Source: Mytilus trossulus
Lineage: Eukaryota; Mollusca; Bivalvia; Mytilida; Mytilidae
DNA length: 64,000 nt
Direction: 5' to 3'
Assembly: GCF_036588685.1 (NCBI RefSeq)
Contig: NC_086378.1
Location: forward strand, 25,087,578 to 25,151,577
Below, one piece after another: positions 1 through 11,981 of the stretch. A model generated the notes under the pieces. That model was not told the origin of the DNA. It was given only the letters and a program-made list of their open reading frames with translations, and made no database searches. Within the stretch, counting starts at the first letter, position 1, and every line of letters begins with the position of its first letter. A program made the position numbers and the translations under genes.

Positions 1-465
1 TTCAAACATAACGTCCAATAAAATTTAAGTATGATGTATACATGCTGAAGCACCGCCTATCTTAATTGTCATGCTTGGACAAACATTGATACAAGCAAAG
101 CAAGCAAGCCAAACAAAGATTTGTCTTGCTAGCATTAATTTATTAGCTGTAATTGCTGTTCCTCATTTCAAATAGTTAGTACTTCCAACGCAGACCCATT
201 CTAAGAATAGAAAATTATCAAATTTAATATATAAGTAGATGGGGTATAATTGCCAATAAAAAAAACTCCAACAGAGTCAAAATAACATAGATTTTAGCAA
301 CTAAAACCTGATATCCCCTATAGATAGATAAAAAATAATTGTAGTGGTTATGAAATATATAGCAACAAGGCTGCCATCATTAATATGAAATGGAAGTTAA
401 TAAATATTTCAGTTGAAAATTCTAAAACTTTTTTTGTCAACAAGCTTATGCCACCAAAGATTGAG
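1..465. other. gene-free AT-rich stretch
   Basis: No open frame with coding character, splice pattern or recognisable repeat was seen here. It ends at a TTAA that flanks an inverted-repeat element. Confidence 0.5.
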
Positions 466-1201
466 TTAAGGTAGCACAATACAAAGATTTTTTTACTTCC
501 AATCACTAACCTTTGAAATGCTGTAACTTTCTTATGAATGCATAGAAAATAACAAAAGAAGTATATATAGATAGATAAAAGATTAATATTTTAAATGAAT
601 GAAATATTTTTATTATGCAATCATTATGTGATCAATTATTATGTAATTAGCGGCAAAATCTGGGTAAGTTCACTCGAATGAATTTAGCTCTATGATCTCT
701 TTAACTATACAGAAAATTTTAACGAAATCTTAATCAACACATCATGGGCTTCAATAGGGTGTCTCAGATTGTCTCTATGGTGTTCCATTCTCTCATAAAT
801 CTCTAATTAGTGTAAACATCCTAACCGCATAAAAGAAGATAGTGTTAAATTAGGTGTAAAATTTGTTCTATACATTCTATCTGAAATCTGAGACATCTTT
901 TTGTAGATAATGGCCATAGGAACAACATATAATAAAATCAACCCTCTAGGGATAGATACCTATGCAGAAGCTAATTTCATTTGAAAGTGGAAATTTGGTG
1001 AAAAATATTTTAGACACAGTTAACATTATTATTGGTTACATAATTGTTGCATAATACTAGTATTGCATTAATTTGAAAGAGTAATCTGTTAGCTATCCAA
1101 AACTACCACTTTTATAAATTTTCAAGCATTATTAAGAAAGTTACAGCATTTTAAAACTTGGGGAGTTGGAGTTATAAAATCTTTGTATTGTGCTACCTTA
1201 A
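466..1201. mobile_element. TTAA-flanked inverted-repeat element (MITE-like)
   Basis: The sequence just inside 470 (GGTAGCACAATACAAAG) is repeated in inverted orientation ending at 1197, and the similarity continues about 75 bp inward with gaps. Both ends abut TTAA (466-469 and 1198-1201). TTAA target duplication is the known signature of piggyBac-type transposons, but the terminal bases are not a typical piggyBac end, so the superfamily is an inference. No transposase frame is present, so it would be non-autonomous. Confidence 0.55.
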
Positions 1202-1887
1202 AAAGGCATTTATTATTCGCTTAAAGACTGGTAGTTTACGACTTTCCTTTGAATAAAACTTTCAATCAGAGAAAATACCAAAGATTTTTGTATTAAATCT
1301 CTGCTGCAATTATTTATACTACAATCAAATGTCCAATAACATCAAATTTTAGAAATGTAAATAAAGTAGACCTTTTAGTAGAAGAATAGATTATTTTTAC
1401 CAGATGATGTTCTTTTGTTCAAAATATTCTTAGACAAATCACTTTGCAAGTTAGAACCAGCAGAAGGTACATCTGTGTTTTGGGGTGTATTATCTCCAAA
1501 TAATGTTTCAGATTGATATTCTAGTTAAAAAGATTGATTTTTCCAACAAGTGCAAAATCCTTTACAAATATGTCAAAACATCTGAAAAGATAACTAAACT
1601 GTACCCCTTAAGAATATGGTTGATGCTAACTTTCACCAAAAATGCCAGTTACTTTTATTTTAATTGAAAAAATATCAAGATGTATGTAGAGGACTATCTA
1701 CTACAAAAATTTGGTTAAACATTACTCTCCGAGAACCATGATCATACCAGTTATAAATCATGTAACTCGTTTAAACTTAAACATTTTACTGGTTTTATCC
1801 CTAACTGAATTGCGCCAGTTATTTGCTCAGAATACAAAATATTGGGTGTGACAGACTGCACCGGATAGCCACCCTGTTCGGCAGCAT
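1202..1887. other. gene-free stretch
   Basis: AT-rich sequence with no supported gene. A short open frame near 1485-1667 has no start context, splice sites or recognisable domain and was not called. Confidence 0.45.
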
Positions 1888-2775
1888 CAGATAGTCAGTG
1901 TGATAAGCATCACAAAAAATCAGTCTGACAGGTATCATTAGTTAGTCAGTGTGACAATCATTACAAGATAGTCAATGTGACAAGCATCACAAGATAATCA
2001 GTGTGACAAGCATTAAAAGATAGTCAGTGTGATAAGCATCACAAGATAATCAGTGTGACAAGCATCACAAGATAGTCAGTGTGACAAGCATCAAAAGATA
2101 GTCAGTGTGACAATAGTCATAAGTTACTCAGTGTGACAGGCATTAGAAGTTAGTCAGTGTGGCAGGTATTTTAAGATAGTCAGTGTGACAGGCATCACAA
2201 AATAGTCAGTGTGACAGACATTAAAAGATAGTCAGTGTGACAGGCATTAAAATATAATCAGTCTGACAGGTATCACAAATAAGTCAGTGTGACAGGCATC
2301 CTAAGTTAGTCAGTGTGACAAGTATCACAAGATAGTCAGTGTGACAAATCTCACAAGATAGTCAGTGTGACAAGCATCACAAGTTACTCAGTGTGACAGG
2401 CATCACAAGATAGTCAGTGGTAGAGGCATCTAAAAATAGTCGTCAGTGTGACTGGCATCTAAAGATAGTCAGTGTAACAGGCATCTAAAGATAGTTAGTG
2501 TGAAACGTATTTAAAGATAGTCGTCAGTGTGACAAGTATTGAAAGATAATCAGTGTGACAGGCATCTAAAGATAGTCAGTGTGACGGGTATCTAAAGTGT
2601 GTCGGTCAGACAAGGATCCACAGATAGTCAGTGTGACAGGCATCAAAATATCGTCAGTGTGACAGGTATCTAAAGTAAGTCGGTCAGACAAGCATCAAAA
2701 GATAGTCAGTGTGATAGGTATCTAAAGTAAGTCGGTCAGACAAGGATCCAAAGATAGCCAGTGTGACAGGCAACA
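1888..2775. repeat. minisatellite, about 26-bp unit, roughly 34 copies
   Basis: Tandem imperfect copies carry the core GTCAGTGTGACAGGCATC followed by a variable A-rich spacer (ACAAGATA, TAAAGATA and similar). The period is about 26 bp, not a multiple of three, and the copies hold stops in all frames, so it is not coding. Units near the right end carry a variant GTCGGTCAGACAAG. It lies about 850 bp beyond the 3' end of the first PAN-family gene. Confidence 0.85.
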
Positions 2776-3621
2776 CGACCAAACTAGAGGTGATCCCAGA
2801 AGTTCCGGATGGGTAAGCACAGCTTAATCATTCAAAATTTATCAATGGTTATTACAAGTTTTTATAATTGGTTAAAGAATCGTCCAAGAATATATGTGAG
2901 TGATTCAAAATCAGAGGAAATTGGCAATACATTTTTCGCAGTTTGAACTATGTTTTAATCTCCAATGGTATATAAGTAGTCGGTGCTTCGGTACTGAAAT
3001 GATTTATATCATTCAACATTTTATTAAATTCTCAGTTGATAAATATGATCAAACAGGGGCGGATCTAGCCATTTTAAAAAGGGGGAGTCCAACTATATGT
3101 CCCCATTCAAATGCATTGATCGGCAAAAAAGGGTGTTTTCTCCAATAGCTCTTTGCATCCATGACAGCTGTTTATTCGGGACAGTTATATCATTTTTAAT
3201 GTAAACTTTGTTTAGAACGCACCTACGCATGTGATATTTCCGCGGGTTTTTGGTGAATATACTCAAATTTAAATACGTCGGATATCTTTTTAAAGATAGT
3301 TCTTGTTTAAATTTTGGTCACAAAGCTCGCCACGTTTTCATGTCTTATACATCCCTAGTTATCAATATCACTGGACTAACATATTGTGCTCAGGGACAGC
3401 TGCTTATGTATGCACAAAACATTTTCCAACAATCAGTTCATTATAATACATAAAGGATCATAAAGATATACAACTACAACTCTAAAACTTATTTGATATG
3501 TAAACGGTATTATCTTTATGTAACATTATGAAGAAAATATAGATTTAAGTCCGTCTCTTGTGGTGTTAATATCAAAGAAACTCCTTGAAATGAAACTGTT
3601 CTAATAAAGGCAAAAACTGCA
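2776..3621. other. gene-free stretch downstream of the first PAN-family gene
   Basis: No gene supported. It contains one fragment of a dispersed repeat (3055-3150). Short open frames at 2900-3148 and 3250-3453 begin at GTG-type codons or in repeats and show no domain. Confidence 0.4.
3055..3150 (+). repeat. dispersed short repeat, family B (GGGGCGGATCTAGCC type)
   Basis: Begins GGGGCGGATCTAGCC and includes a GTCCAACTATATGTCCCC-like segment that recurs at 20010-20100. A related copy is at 44371-44520. The GGCGGATC/GATCCGCC ends suggest a small terminal-inverted-repeat element; this copy is incomplete on the right. Confidence 0.5.
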
Positions 3622-4819
3622 TCAAATATTCACTTTGATAAAGGTATTATACTCTGCAACTGCATCAACATCACCAACATTGAAAGACTGATGCAAACAA
3701 CAGTAATGTTTACTGTATGTAAATGTTGTGCACAATGAATTTCTGAAACATAACACAGCACAGTCTACCTCAGTTGTATAACTCTCTGTGTAAAGCGAGT
3801 TTACATAAGACTTAAGTTTAATGTTAGGCCAGGCCAAAATATACATTTCAGAGTTCATGGCTATTGTTGGTGATTTCAGAGTGATTGAAACGGTTGTATC
3901 CACTGCAGGGATGCTGGATGTCACTGCACTCTCTGTAACAACCTTAGATGCGTCTTTTGTTTGTGTTTCTGTCTTGACCGTTGGTGCTGGAATAGGGTCT
4001 GGAGCTGGAGGTGGGTCGCCACCACTTGGTAAACCAGGATAAGAGTCACCACCATATCCACCACCACCATATCCACCACCACCATATCCTTGGGATGTAA
4101 CACCCAGCTTTGATGCCACTAAAATTATAATCAGACAAAATTTTGATTAGCTGATTATATTTGCAAAGAAACTGTAAAAATGCATTGATTTGAATGGCCT
4201 TCATAATTATACAACTATAGTATGAGTGAAATTGGTAGAATGTTCTTTTACATATGATAGTCTTATACATGTATTAAAAAAAAGAAGTTTTAAAGGTTTC
4301 AATAAAATTGAATTTGGATATTTTAGTTTCCTTTTTGTCAAAAAAGCTCTGCATTCTTGTAGTTTTTTTTGTTCAATGTTTTGGACGGTATGAGCGCTTC
4401 TGACGAAATTCAGAAAAAACCGGTTCGTACGTACAAAATTAATAAAGTGTTATTTTCTTTCTTTTCTTTTTCCTTTTTAATTGCACGTGCTGACTTTAAT
4501 ACAATCATATCGACCTGATCTGTTCCGGTGCGATACCTACAAAATTTATCATTGGGACAGAAAATGTATGTTTATATCAATAAATACTTGAATTTTAAGA
4601 ACAGATGACGCGGGTTCCATGATAATGAGACAGCAACCTATAAAAATGCCATACAGTGGTAACCATCTAAGACGTATACTGTGTACCCAAATGTAGAAAA
4701 TATCAGACCAATAAGAGTATGCAGAGAATGAAGATAAATTAGTAAAACTTTAAATAAAATTGCATCCAAATATAAGGCTTACCGTATAGAACAACAGCTA
4801 TTATCCTGCAAAAATTCAT
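3622..4819 (-). CDS. secreted PAN/apple-like protein with Gly/Tyr-rich N-terminal block (family copy 1)
   Basis: Two exons on the minus strand: 4819-4783 (37 nt, ATG at 4819-4817) and 4118-3622, joined by a 664-bp GT-AG intron in phase 1, giving 177 aa. Exon 1 encodes MNFCRIIAVVLY, a hydrophobic signal-peptide core completed by VASKLGV from exon 2. Then follow a Gly/Tyr block (GYGGGG repeated), a Pro-rich stretch, a Thr-rich linker with a remnant of the paralogs' repeat (TETQTKD), and a C-terminal cysteine domain (CAVLCFRNSLCTTFTY...CCL). The Cys spacing and F-T-Y core resemble PAN/apple domains. It probably acts extracellularly. It differs from its paralogs by lacking the LDIVIC motif and the nonapeptide array. 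A TATA-like stretch lies near 4875-4886. Function is unknown; byssal, shell-matrix or mucosal roles are only guesses. Confidence 0.72.
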
Positions 4820-5110
4820 GTTAACTCCTGGGCTGTCAAAAAATTAAAGTACTTTGAAATTTTATTCTGTAACTCTGTATTTATATTTAGTTTGGCGTGA
4901 TTTGTTTGGAATTAACTTGAGATTTTATATTTTTTTGGTTGACTTCTTAGGTGTTTTTAAGTGCGTTCAATCCTCGATTAAAAGGTCTTCCATATACAAG
5001 ACTATTACATTAGTTTATGCTTTCAACAAATACTAAAAACTATGGAATTAACTTTAGCAGCCGAACTATATATAGAAGTAAATGCAAATGATGACACTTA
5101 TCATAGGTTT
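4820..5110 (-). promoter_or_regulatory. proximal upstream region of PAN family copy 1, conserved with paralogs
   Basis: This stretch shares ordered blocks with the regions upstream of the other copies: TTTTAAGTGC, a TTACATTAG/TTTCAACAAA block, and GAAGTAAATGCAAATGATG. A TATA-like sequence sits about 60 bp upstream of the ATG. The homology stops at 5110, where a repeat element interrupts it, and resumes after 6133. Confidence 0.5.
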
Positions 5111-6133
5111 CCTGTAAAGTGCGAAACGGAATAACAACGGAACGGAGTCAACATAACAAACCAAAACGAAAAGACACAGGACAAAACGAAACACAATGAA
5201 AGGAACAAAATTGATATAACCAAGACGAAAGGCAGACGAATTTAAGCCGAGAAAAAGATTTTAAAAATAACATTTTGTCCCCAAACGCGCAGAATCGAAC
5301 AAAAAGAAACACTTTGATCATCAAAATGAGAAAAAAAACAAGAAAAAAATTAATTTCAACCATTATTATGCAAAAAAAATGAGAAAGAGGCTGACGATTT
5401 GAAGACATGCTCCGAGTGATTCTATTTCAACTGTATGTGCGTGTGGTTCTTTTTGCATGTTTGCATTATTGATTTAGCCCTTGATGAAGCACCTGGCATT
5501 ATTGAGTATTTTGATTGATTATATAGGGACTCACCGACTCGAGCGAGCCCCCTTTAGGTCAGTCAGCACCCTTGTATGAAAAGTTCTTGATCCGCCAAAA
5601 ATATTGTTGCGTATGCGTTAGCTTGTCTCTTTGGGGGAGAGCTTAGTGGCATATCACTTAGACTATTGCTTGTTCCAATTTATGGTTTATAACTTTTTTA
5701 CTGAATTTTTGATATTTATTAAAACTTGGCCAAATCCGTAATTAGCTACATATTTTAAAAGTAAACACCAATAATTAGCATATGTATAAGTTGATGTTAC
5801 CAATCTACAATGGTTGCTTTTGTCGTATTTGTATTATTTTTATTGTTTGAGCATTAACTAAGCGTATATAGAAGAGGGCGTTGAGTATTAATAGACTATG
5901 GGTTTTGCTCAGAGTTTATCATACGATGACGGAAAGTGCAAAATTAATGACAACTACATAATCCCGTAAACTGATAAATTAAATACAAATAACGAATATC
6001 CTTTATCCTTCTATCCGCGATTATATTTTGGAGCACCCCTTTAAAAGTGTTAATTTCTTATCGTTTCGTCATATTTCGTTTCGATTGTTTCGATCCCGCG
6101 TTCCATTTTTTATTCCGTTTCGCAGTTTACAGG
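5111..6133. mobile_element. 1-kb terminal-inverted-repeat element in the upstream region of PAN copy 1
   Basis: The left end CCTGTAAAGTGCGAAACGG matches the right end in inverted orientation (complement of CGCAGTTTACAGG at 6121-6133), with further GAAACG-rich similarity inward. The flanking paralog-like sequence stops at one end and continues at the other, which supports insertion. No transposase frame was found, and the target duplication is not clear. Confidence 0.6.
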
Positions 6134-7089
6134 TACCCCTTGTCATACCAAATATTTATTATACATGTACATACAACCTTTCTAATTATATAAAATTTCT
6201 CCGTGAGAAATGAAAACACTTCCTTACATGGAACCTACACAAGGAAGTTAAAATTAAAAATAAATAATAATTTATGCTAGTTTCAGTTGTTTTCATCCTG
6301 AAAAATTCTTACATAACTCTAAGATTAGACTGAAAACAAGCGAGCTTGTTTGTGCGTACAGAAAATGTATTTAAAATAACATAAAGCTAAATTTGAATCA
6401 TATTGTCACAAGGTATTGACCTTTTCGTCACAAAGTTTCAAAAGCATAATAATAAAGAAATTTCAATCCCGGTTGTACGACACTTATTATAAATTCCATA
6501 TCATATAATTAAAGGATGTACTTATATAAGTGAATTTGAATGGCTGAAATCAGAATTGCTACATAAACATTTAATGTCCAGCCCGTAATAATGTTAAGAT
6601 ATCCTGTTCGGTCGAGTTGAGAACACTAGAAGATACCCGCAAAATCGCGATACAACAAAGAGTTTTAAATTTTGCGGGCAGTACGTCGTCTAAAACACAT
6701 ATCGAAAATGGTTTTTGAAATTATGTATTTTCACATAAATTGGTGTTTTCCATGGAAAAAAGATTAGTTTTAAAGACAAATTAAGGAGGTACAAAACACA
6801 ACATTTAGACGTCATATCACACATATTTCTGACTTTGTATGGGTTCAGCGGCTTAATGAAATTGGTCTCTTCCTTTAGTAGTATAGCCTGCCAATGTTAA
6901 ATAAATACATAAGCCATGATTTGAGTCTGTACTAAACCAATACGATGCTTCAATAAATCTTTCTTAAAACCTTAAAGTATTTAAAGGACTTAAAAACTCT
7001 GTATGATTGATGACCCTCCTGGAACTATTGTAGTCGTCCACACTCGCTTTACGGTTCTTCCATCGGCTAACAAGAAGGAGAGTATCTAA
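6134..7089. other. distal upstream region of PAN copy 1; no gene
   Basis: Part of this stretch (TTTCTCCGTGAGAAAT near 6197 and the GTCACAAAGTTTC...TTATAAATTCC block near 6425-6500) matches sequence upstream of PAN copy 2 (14190-14490). It is therefore part of the duplicated unit. No coding frame is supported. Confidence 0.4.
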
Positions 7090-7233
7090 TGGCGGATCCA
7101 GAACTTTTTGTAAGTGGGGCCACTGACTGACCTAAGGGGGGGCACGCTTCAGTAGTTATTCAGTGATTTCCTATATACTCAATCATTTTTTTTTTATCCC
7201 AAAAAGCCCCTACCCCCTCCCTGAATCCGCCTA
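7090..7233. repeat. dispersed short repeat, family A (GGCGGATCCAGAAC)
   Basis: Starts GGCGGATCCAGAAC and ends with GAATCCGCC, a short inverted repeat. A second copy at 32286-32400 shares the TGACTGAC...AAGGGGG and GCTTCAGTGATT segments. It looks like a small non-autonomous element. Confidence 0.55.
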
Positions 7234-7799
7234 TAATAACGTACTTTATGGATTCATCCGAGGACAACAACTTGGTAACCATTTATCCCCGACATATTTC
7301 TTTGTACTCATTATCACAATGAGTGTAACAATGTCCAAGTACGAAAGTTGCGCTCTGTAAACACAAGCTAGTGAATATGGCAGACAGCATTGTATTCAAT
7401 TCCATTCTCAACATCTGATGTCAACAGGTTACGTTGTATTTTCAAAATCAAGTTACTAATATGTTGGCTCTTTGCACTTCTTGTTTTTGTTGGTCTGATA
7501 TGATTTACCTTTGGATTTTGCAATTGTTCCCACATTATTTAATTGGATCTGATACTACCCCTGTTTTCTAAATAATGGGAATAGCACAAAAAATTGGGCC
7601 TTACAAACCTACAAACCACTCTGACCGAACGTGTTTGCGAATTCATCCGTCACGCACAGCCAAAAGGATTCCCCATTTAGAATATGGTTTTGATGATGAT
7701 GATAAGAAGGCAAAAAAAAAAAAGAAAATCTATTCAGATTAAATAAAGAGACACAAAAAGTAACAATGAAACTTGTTTTTATATATAAACGGCATTAAA

Positions 7800-8487
7800 G
7801 TAATGTTGTGTTTGTGTGTTATTAGTGACCGGTTGTATTTGTGTTTTGTAAGTGACCAATTGTGTCTGTGTTTTGTCAGTGACCAGTTATGTTTGTGATT
7901 TCTCAGTAAAAGGTTGTGTTGGTGTTTTGCCAGTGATTAGTTGTGTCTGTGTTTTGAAAGGTGATTTGTTGTGTTTGTGTTTTGTCCGTGACCGGTTGTG
8001 TTTGCGTATTCATAAAAAAATGTTTGTGTTTTGTCAGTGACTTGTAGTGTTTGTGTTTTGTCAGTGACCGGTTGTATATGTGTTTAATCAGTGACCGGTA
8101 GTGTTAGTGTTTTGAAAATTGTCAGTGACCAATTGTATATGTGTTTTCTCAGTGACCGGTTGTGTTCGTGTTTTGTCAGTTACTTGTTGTTTTTGTTTTT
8201 TGTCAGTAATTTGTTGTGTTTGTATTGACTGTGATTTGTTGTGTTTGTGTTATATCAGCGACCGGTTATGTTTTTGCTTTATCAGTGACCGGTTGTGTTT
8301 GTGTTTTCTCGGCGACTGGATGTGTTTGAGTTTTGTCAGTGACTGGTTGTGTTGTGTTTTGTCAGTGATCGGTTGTGTTTGTGTTTTGTCAGTTACAGTT
8401 TTGTCTTGAACAGTTGATAAAACGTCAGCTGCTGTAATTTCACCCAGGCCAAAACCACAGGTTACAATATCCAACGTGGATTTTACT
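7800..8487 (-). pseudogene. decayed copy of the PAN/nonapeptide-repeat gene
   Basis: Reading leftward from an acceptor-like TTTTTTTTAG just right of 8487, the frame gives VKSTLDIVTCGFG, closely matching VASKLDIVICGFG of PAN copy 2. About 27-bp repeats encoding TDKTQTQPI-like units follow. The frame shifts repeatedly within the array, no PAN-domain sequence follows on the left, and no 37-nt signal exon was found on the right. Upstream DNA (8900-9300) still resembles the family promoter, so this is a tandem duplicate that lost its ends. A non-coding relic transcript cannot be excluded. Confidence 0.7.
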
Positions 8488-8948
8488 AAAAAAAACTGAG
8501 GTTTACGCTGTGTCTCCATTTTATTTTGCATGTCTAGGATTTAACTATTAGAAAACTAAGATTTGACTGGAGTGTAAATCTTATTTTGCAAGTTTATAAA
8601 TATTTTAGTGTTATGTAAAAAACTGCATAAAATAGTTTTTTTTTTCACTGAAATAGTGCAAATATATTGCAGTATAGGACAATTTTTAAACATCAGTGTG
8701 AATATTCTACATCTAATACAAACAGATCAGAAATTGGTTCATGGATTTTTTTATTTCAGGTATATATTTGTTCTAATATGGAAGGTAAAAGGTTGCTTAA
8801 TTCGCAATCATACCGGTACCGCCTTTTTAACCGGCTAACAATAATATAAGATAAAGGTGGTATGATATGATTGCCAACGTTAGTAATACTCTGGAATGTA
8901 AAAGACTTTTTGGATGATTTTACGTGCATTCTGTTATTGGTGGAAATA

Positions 8949-9016
8949 TAAAAAAGAAGATGTGGTATGATTGACAATAAGACAACTATCCACAACAGAC
9001 CAAAATGACACAAATG
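8949..9016 (+). repeat. copy of the GAAGATGTGGTATGATTG dispersed repeat (SINE-like), short
   Basis: Contains the family head (AAGAAGATGTGGTATGATTG...GACAACTATCCAC). About 15 other full or partial copies occur in this window. Only the first 60-70 bp are present here. Confidence 0.7.
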
Positions 9017-9165
9017 TTGTATTATTTCCCTTAACTCAATAGTTACATAAACATAAAAAAAAAATCTTTCAACAAATAAAACAACAACATATTTGATTCC
9101 TTCACTACGGAATTAACAATAGCAGCTGAACTATAGACGTAAATGACAATGCAGGCATCCATGTG

Positions 9166-9265
9166 AATATACTCGACACATACTCCATACAATATACTCG
9201 ACACATACTCCATACAATATACTCGACACATACTCCATACAATATACTCGACATATACTCCATAC
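9166..9265. repeat. four tandem copies of a 25-bp unit
   Basis: The unit AATATACTCGACACATACTC plus CATAC is repeated four times with one substitution in the last copy, then a partial fifth. It arose from the single ATACTCGGTATATA-type block seen upstream of the paralogs. Confidence 0.85.
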
Positions 9266-9310
9266 AATATACTTGGTCGGAAATCTCTTTGTGGGGAATT
9301 AACTGACACG

Positions 9311-11243
9311 TATTTGAAATGTATGTAAAGAGGTTGAAAACAAATTAAATGAAGAATGTATGCATATATTTGAGTAAAATCTGTTAAAAAAGGTGAAGTG
9401 ATAAAGAAAATATATTTAACACATTACAAAGGTAAATTCCAATGGACTTTTTTTTATTACCAGTAAGGACGTTATACAGGTTTTACAATACAGTTTTGAA
9501 TCCACAAACCAGATGCTCTCCATTTTACATCTTTTTTTATGTGAAACTGGCCATCCGCTGATTGATAGAATCGTTTTCATAATAGTGTGGACGAGACCAT
9601 TTCTTGACACGCTTAGATTATCAATATTATTGACTAGAGCAGATTATGTGAATGTCACCAACGGTTGTACACACTGCTACGGGAATGTGTTGTGCATGTA
9701 AGAGCGAGACAACAGCAGGGATACAGTTTAAAGAAGAATTTGCACAAGCCCCAAAGCAAGTTACAAGCTTGTGGTCATGTGTGATTTTGATATTTTTATT
9801 TAAGAAATCTAGCATCAAACTGGCGAACATACAATTTTAAAGCATTACCATCAAATCAATTATGAAAAATATCACAATTAGTAAAAATTACTTCGTTTGG
9901 TTTTCGTGAATTTTACCACTGAAATGTTCTGAATAAAGGCAACAGAAGTATTCCGCTCTTCAAAAGTCACCAATCGACAAAGAGAGAATAAATCTGGACT
10001 ACACACCAAAACCGGGGGAAACACATAAACTATAAGAGGAAAACAACGGAACAACAGACACACTGGAGTGCAATAAAAACAAACGCCAATGCATTATACA
10101 TAGAATCGAATTTTTTGATAACAGCTGCCATATTCCTGACCTAATAAAGAGTTAATTCTGAAACATAATTTGTGTTTACTTTGATAGGTTGAATTGCTGT
10201 GTATAAGGTCAAGACCGTCGGTAGTTATTAATTCAAAGATATACCTATCGAGGCTGAGAACATGCCAATGATATATGAATTGATGCACCATTACATGAAT
10301 TGTACTAGACCAACACGACAACAAAATGGTTTAATAAAATGTTTAAAAGGATCAAGTGCATGTGCAAGTGCAAACTTCGATTCAATCCTATCATGTATAA
10401 CTATTGCAAATTCCAATTGAATAAGGTCGCAACCAACAATAAAATATTATGGTTATTTTATATAACATGGTATTCAGAATTAAGAGTATAGCTTTTTTTG
10501 ATTGGACTATATTTGTATTCGTTTCTTATTTTTACATCGAGATGACCGTGAGGTTATTCCGATGTATTGCTATCGCCTAAATTTCCATTATGCAAATTAG
10601 TTTTTGGTTTTCAACCGACATACCTTTGCACACGTACCGATAAATTATGTTAAAGCATGCGGAAGAATATCTCAAAACGTTTTGTGACACTCCCGGCAAG
10701 GACCGGTAACTCTGTAATTGTTTTGCGGGGAAAATAGAATTTCCTGTCATTTATTCATCACCCACGCACGAATTTGAATCAGAAAAAAATATATATCTGT
10801 ACATTCACCTCACTTTCAGGTATACATACATATAGATGTGATCTGTTTCTGTGACATGTGCATTTGACCATCCACAAGAACTTGTGGTCATCCGATGTCA
10901 GTACTTCTGTACTTTGATTATTAGAGACTTCGTGTACTGTGCATTATACCAAGTTAAAATATTTGTTTTTCCTTTGTCGTTTCGAATTCGGAACTGAAAA
11001 ATATTTTCTACGCTTATGTGAGACACGTGTTTTAAGTGCAAAATTAATAGGCTAAGAAGATAATTACATATTACGTTAGAAAAGACCATGCGAAAACGAT
11101 ACTTTTGTACTAAATAATACTGTCCTAATACTTTTTCTTTAATTCTAGCATGGTTTCGTTAAAAAAAAACTTAGTTTTCTGAAGTCTCTGTCTCGAAAAG
11201 ACTATTGTCGTCTACGAGGAAATTAAGGGAATTGTGATGCCAA
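9311..11243. other. gene-free stretch between the pseudogene and PAN copy 2
   Basis: No exon, repeat array or RNA gene could be supported. Several 60-75 codon open frames on both strands (9416-10324) lack start context and domains. Confidence 0.4.
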
Positions 11244-11294
11244 TATAAAAAAGAAGATGTGGTATGATTGCCAATGAGACAACTATCCACAAAA
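11244..11294 (+). repeat. short copy of the GAAGATGTGG dispersed repeat
   Basis: TATAAAAAAGAAGATGTGG followed by the family's AATGAGACAACTATCCAC; the rest is missing. Confidence 0.7.
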
Positions 11295-11981
11295 ATTCAT
11301 TTTGGTTCTTGCAAGTACTTGCTTCTGATGTTTTGACTTGTTGTTGTCCTCTAGATTTTTGTCCCATCTTTTAATAAAATTGGTTCTGTTTATTTCACAT
11401 AGTTTGCACCCTACGAACCCTCAGAGAATTTTTTCTATGGGTTCTTAGTTGTCGAATTCATGTGCATCGTTTTACCCAAATTTTAATATTGTATTCAACA
11501 TATACTTAAACGTAGACATAAATTACAAAAATTGCAAAAGGAAAATTAAAAATGCATGGACTCGTTATAATGTATCAGCAACTCGTATATAAGAGAACGT
11601 GCAGTGGTAAACTGACTGTTTTCTTAGTTCTTCTGATTTCATGCTACATGTATGAGTAAAAAGTATGTAAATTGTGCTTTTATCTGTACAACAATAATTG
11701 TTGCAGGTCGAGTCGGTCGGTCATCGTATAGATTATGCTCGTTGCTGCCTTATTTAACTTTAAAACGTTAACCTTTTTTTCTTTTTAATGAATGAACACG
11801 CTTACAACATTCTGAACACATTCACAGCCCGTATCAACTAAAGTTTAAAGTAAAGGTTGCATGAATACGGATTCACATCAGGATTTATTGATTTGCAAGC
11901 CAATAATACATCAGCGATATTTGTTTATATGAGCCAAAGTCCTTGTACTGAAAATAAAATACTATAAAAGGAATAACTACA

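Larger units (their letters stand above)
8488..9310 (-). other. relic upstream region of the pseudogene copy
   Basis: Blocks such as TTTTACGTGCATTCTGTTATTG (about 8917-8938), CTTTCAACAAATA (9067) and AGCAGCTGAACTATAGACG (9121) match the upstream regions of the intact copies. A dispersed repeat (8949-9016) and a 25-bp tandem repeat (9166-9265) sit inside it. The expected signal-peptide exon near 8750-8850 is not recognisable. Confidence 0.5.

Noticed and set aside
1888..2775. Direct repeats resembling a CRISPR array
   Set aside because: The units are degenerate, contiguous and about 26 bp without constant-length unique spacers, in an animal genome. It is a minisatellite.
8119..8409. Cys-rich open frame on the plus strand
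   Set aside because: Antisense of the relic nonapeptide array of the pseudogene copy.
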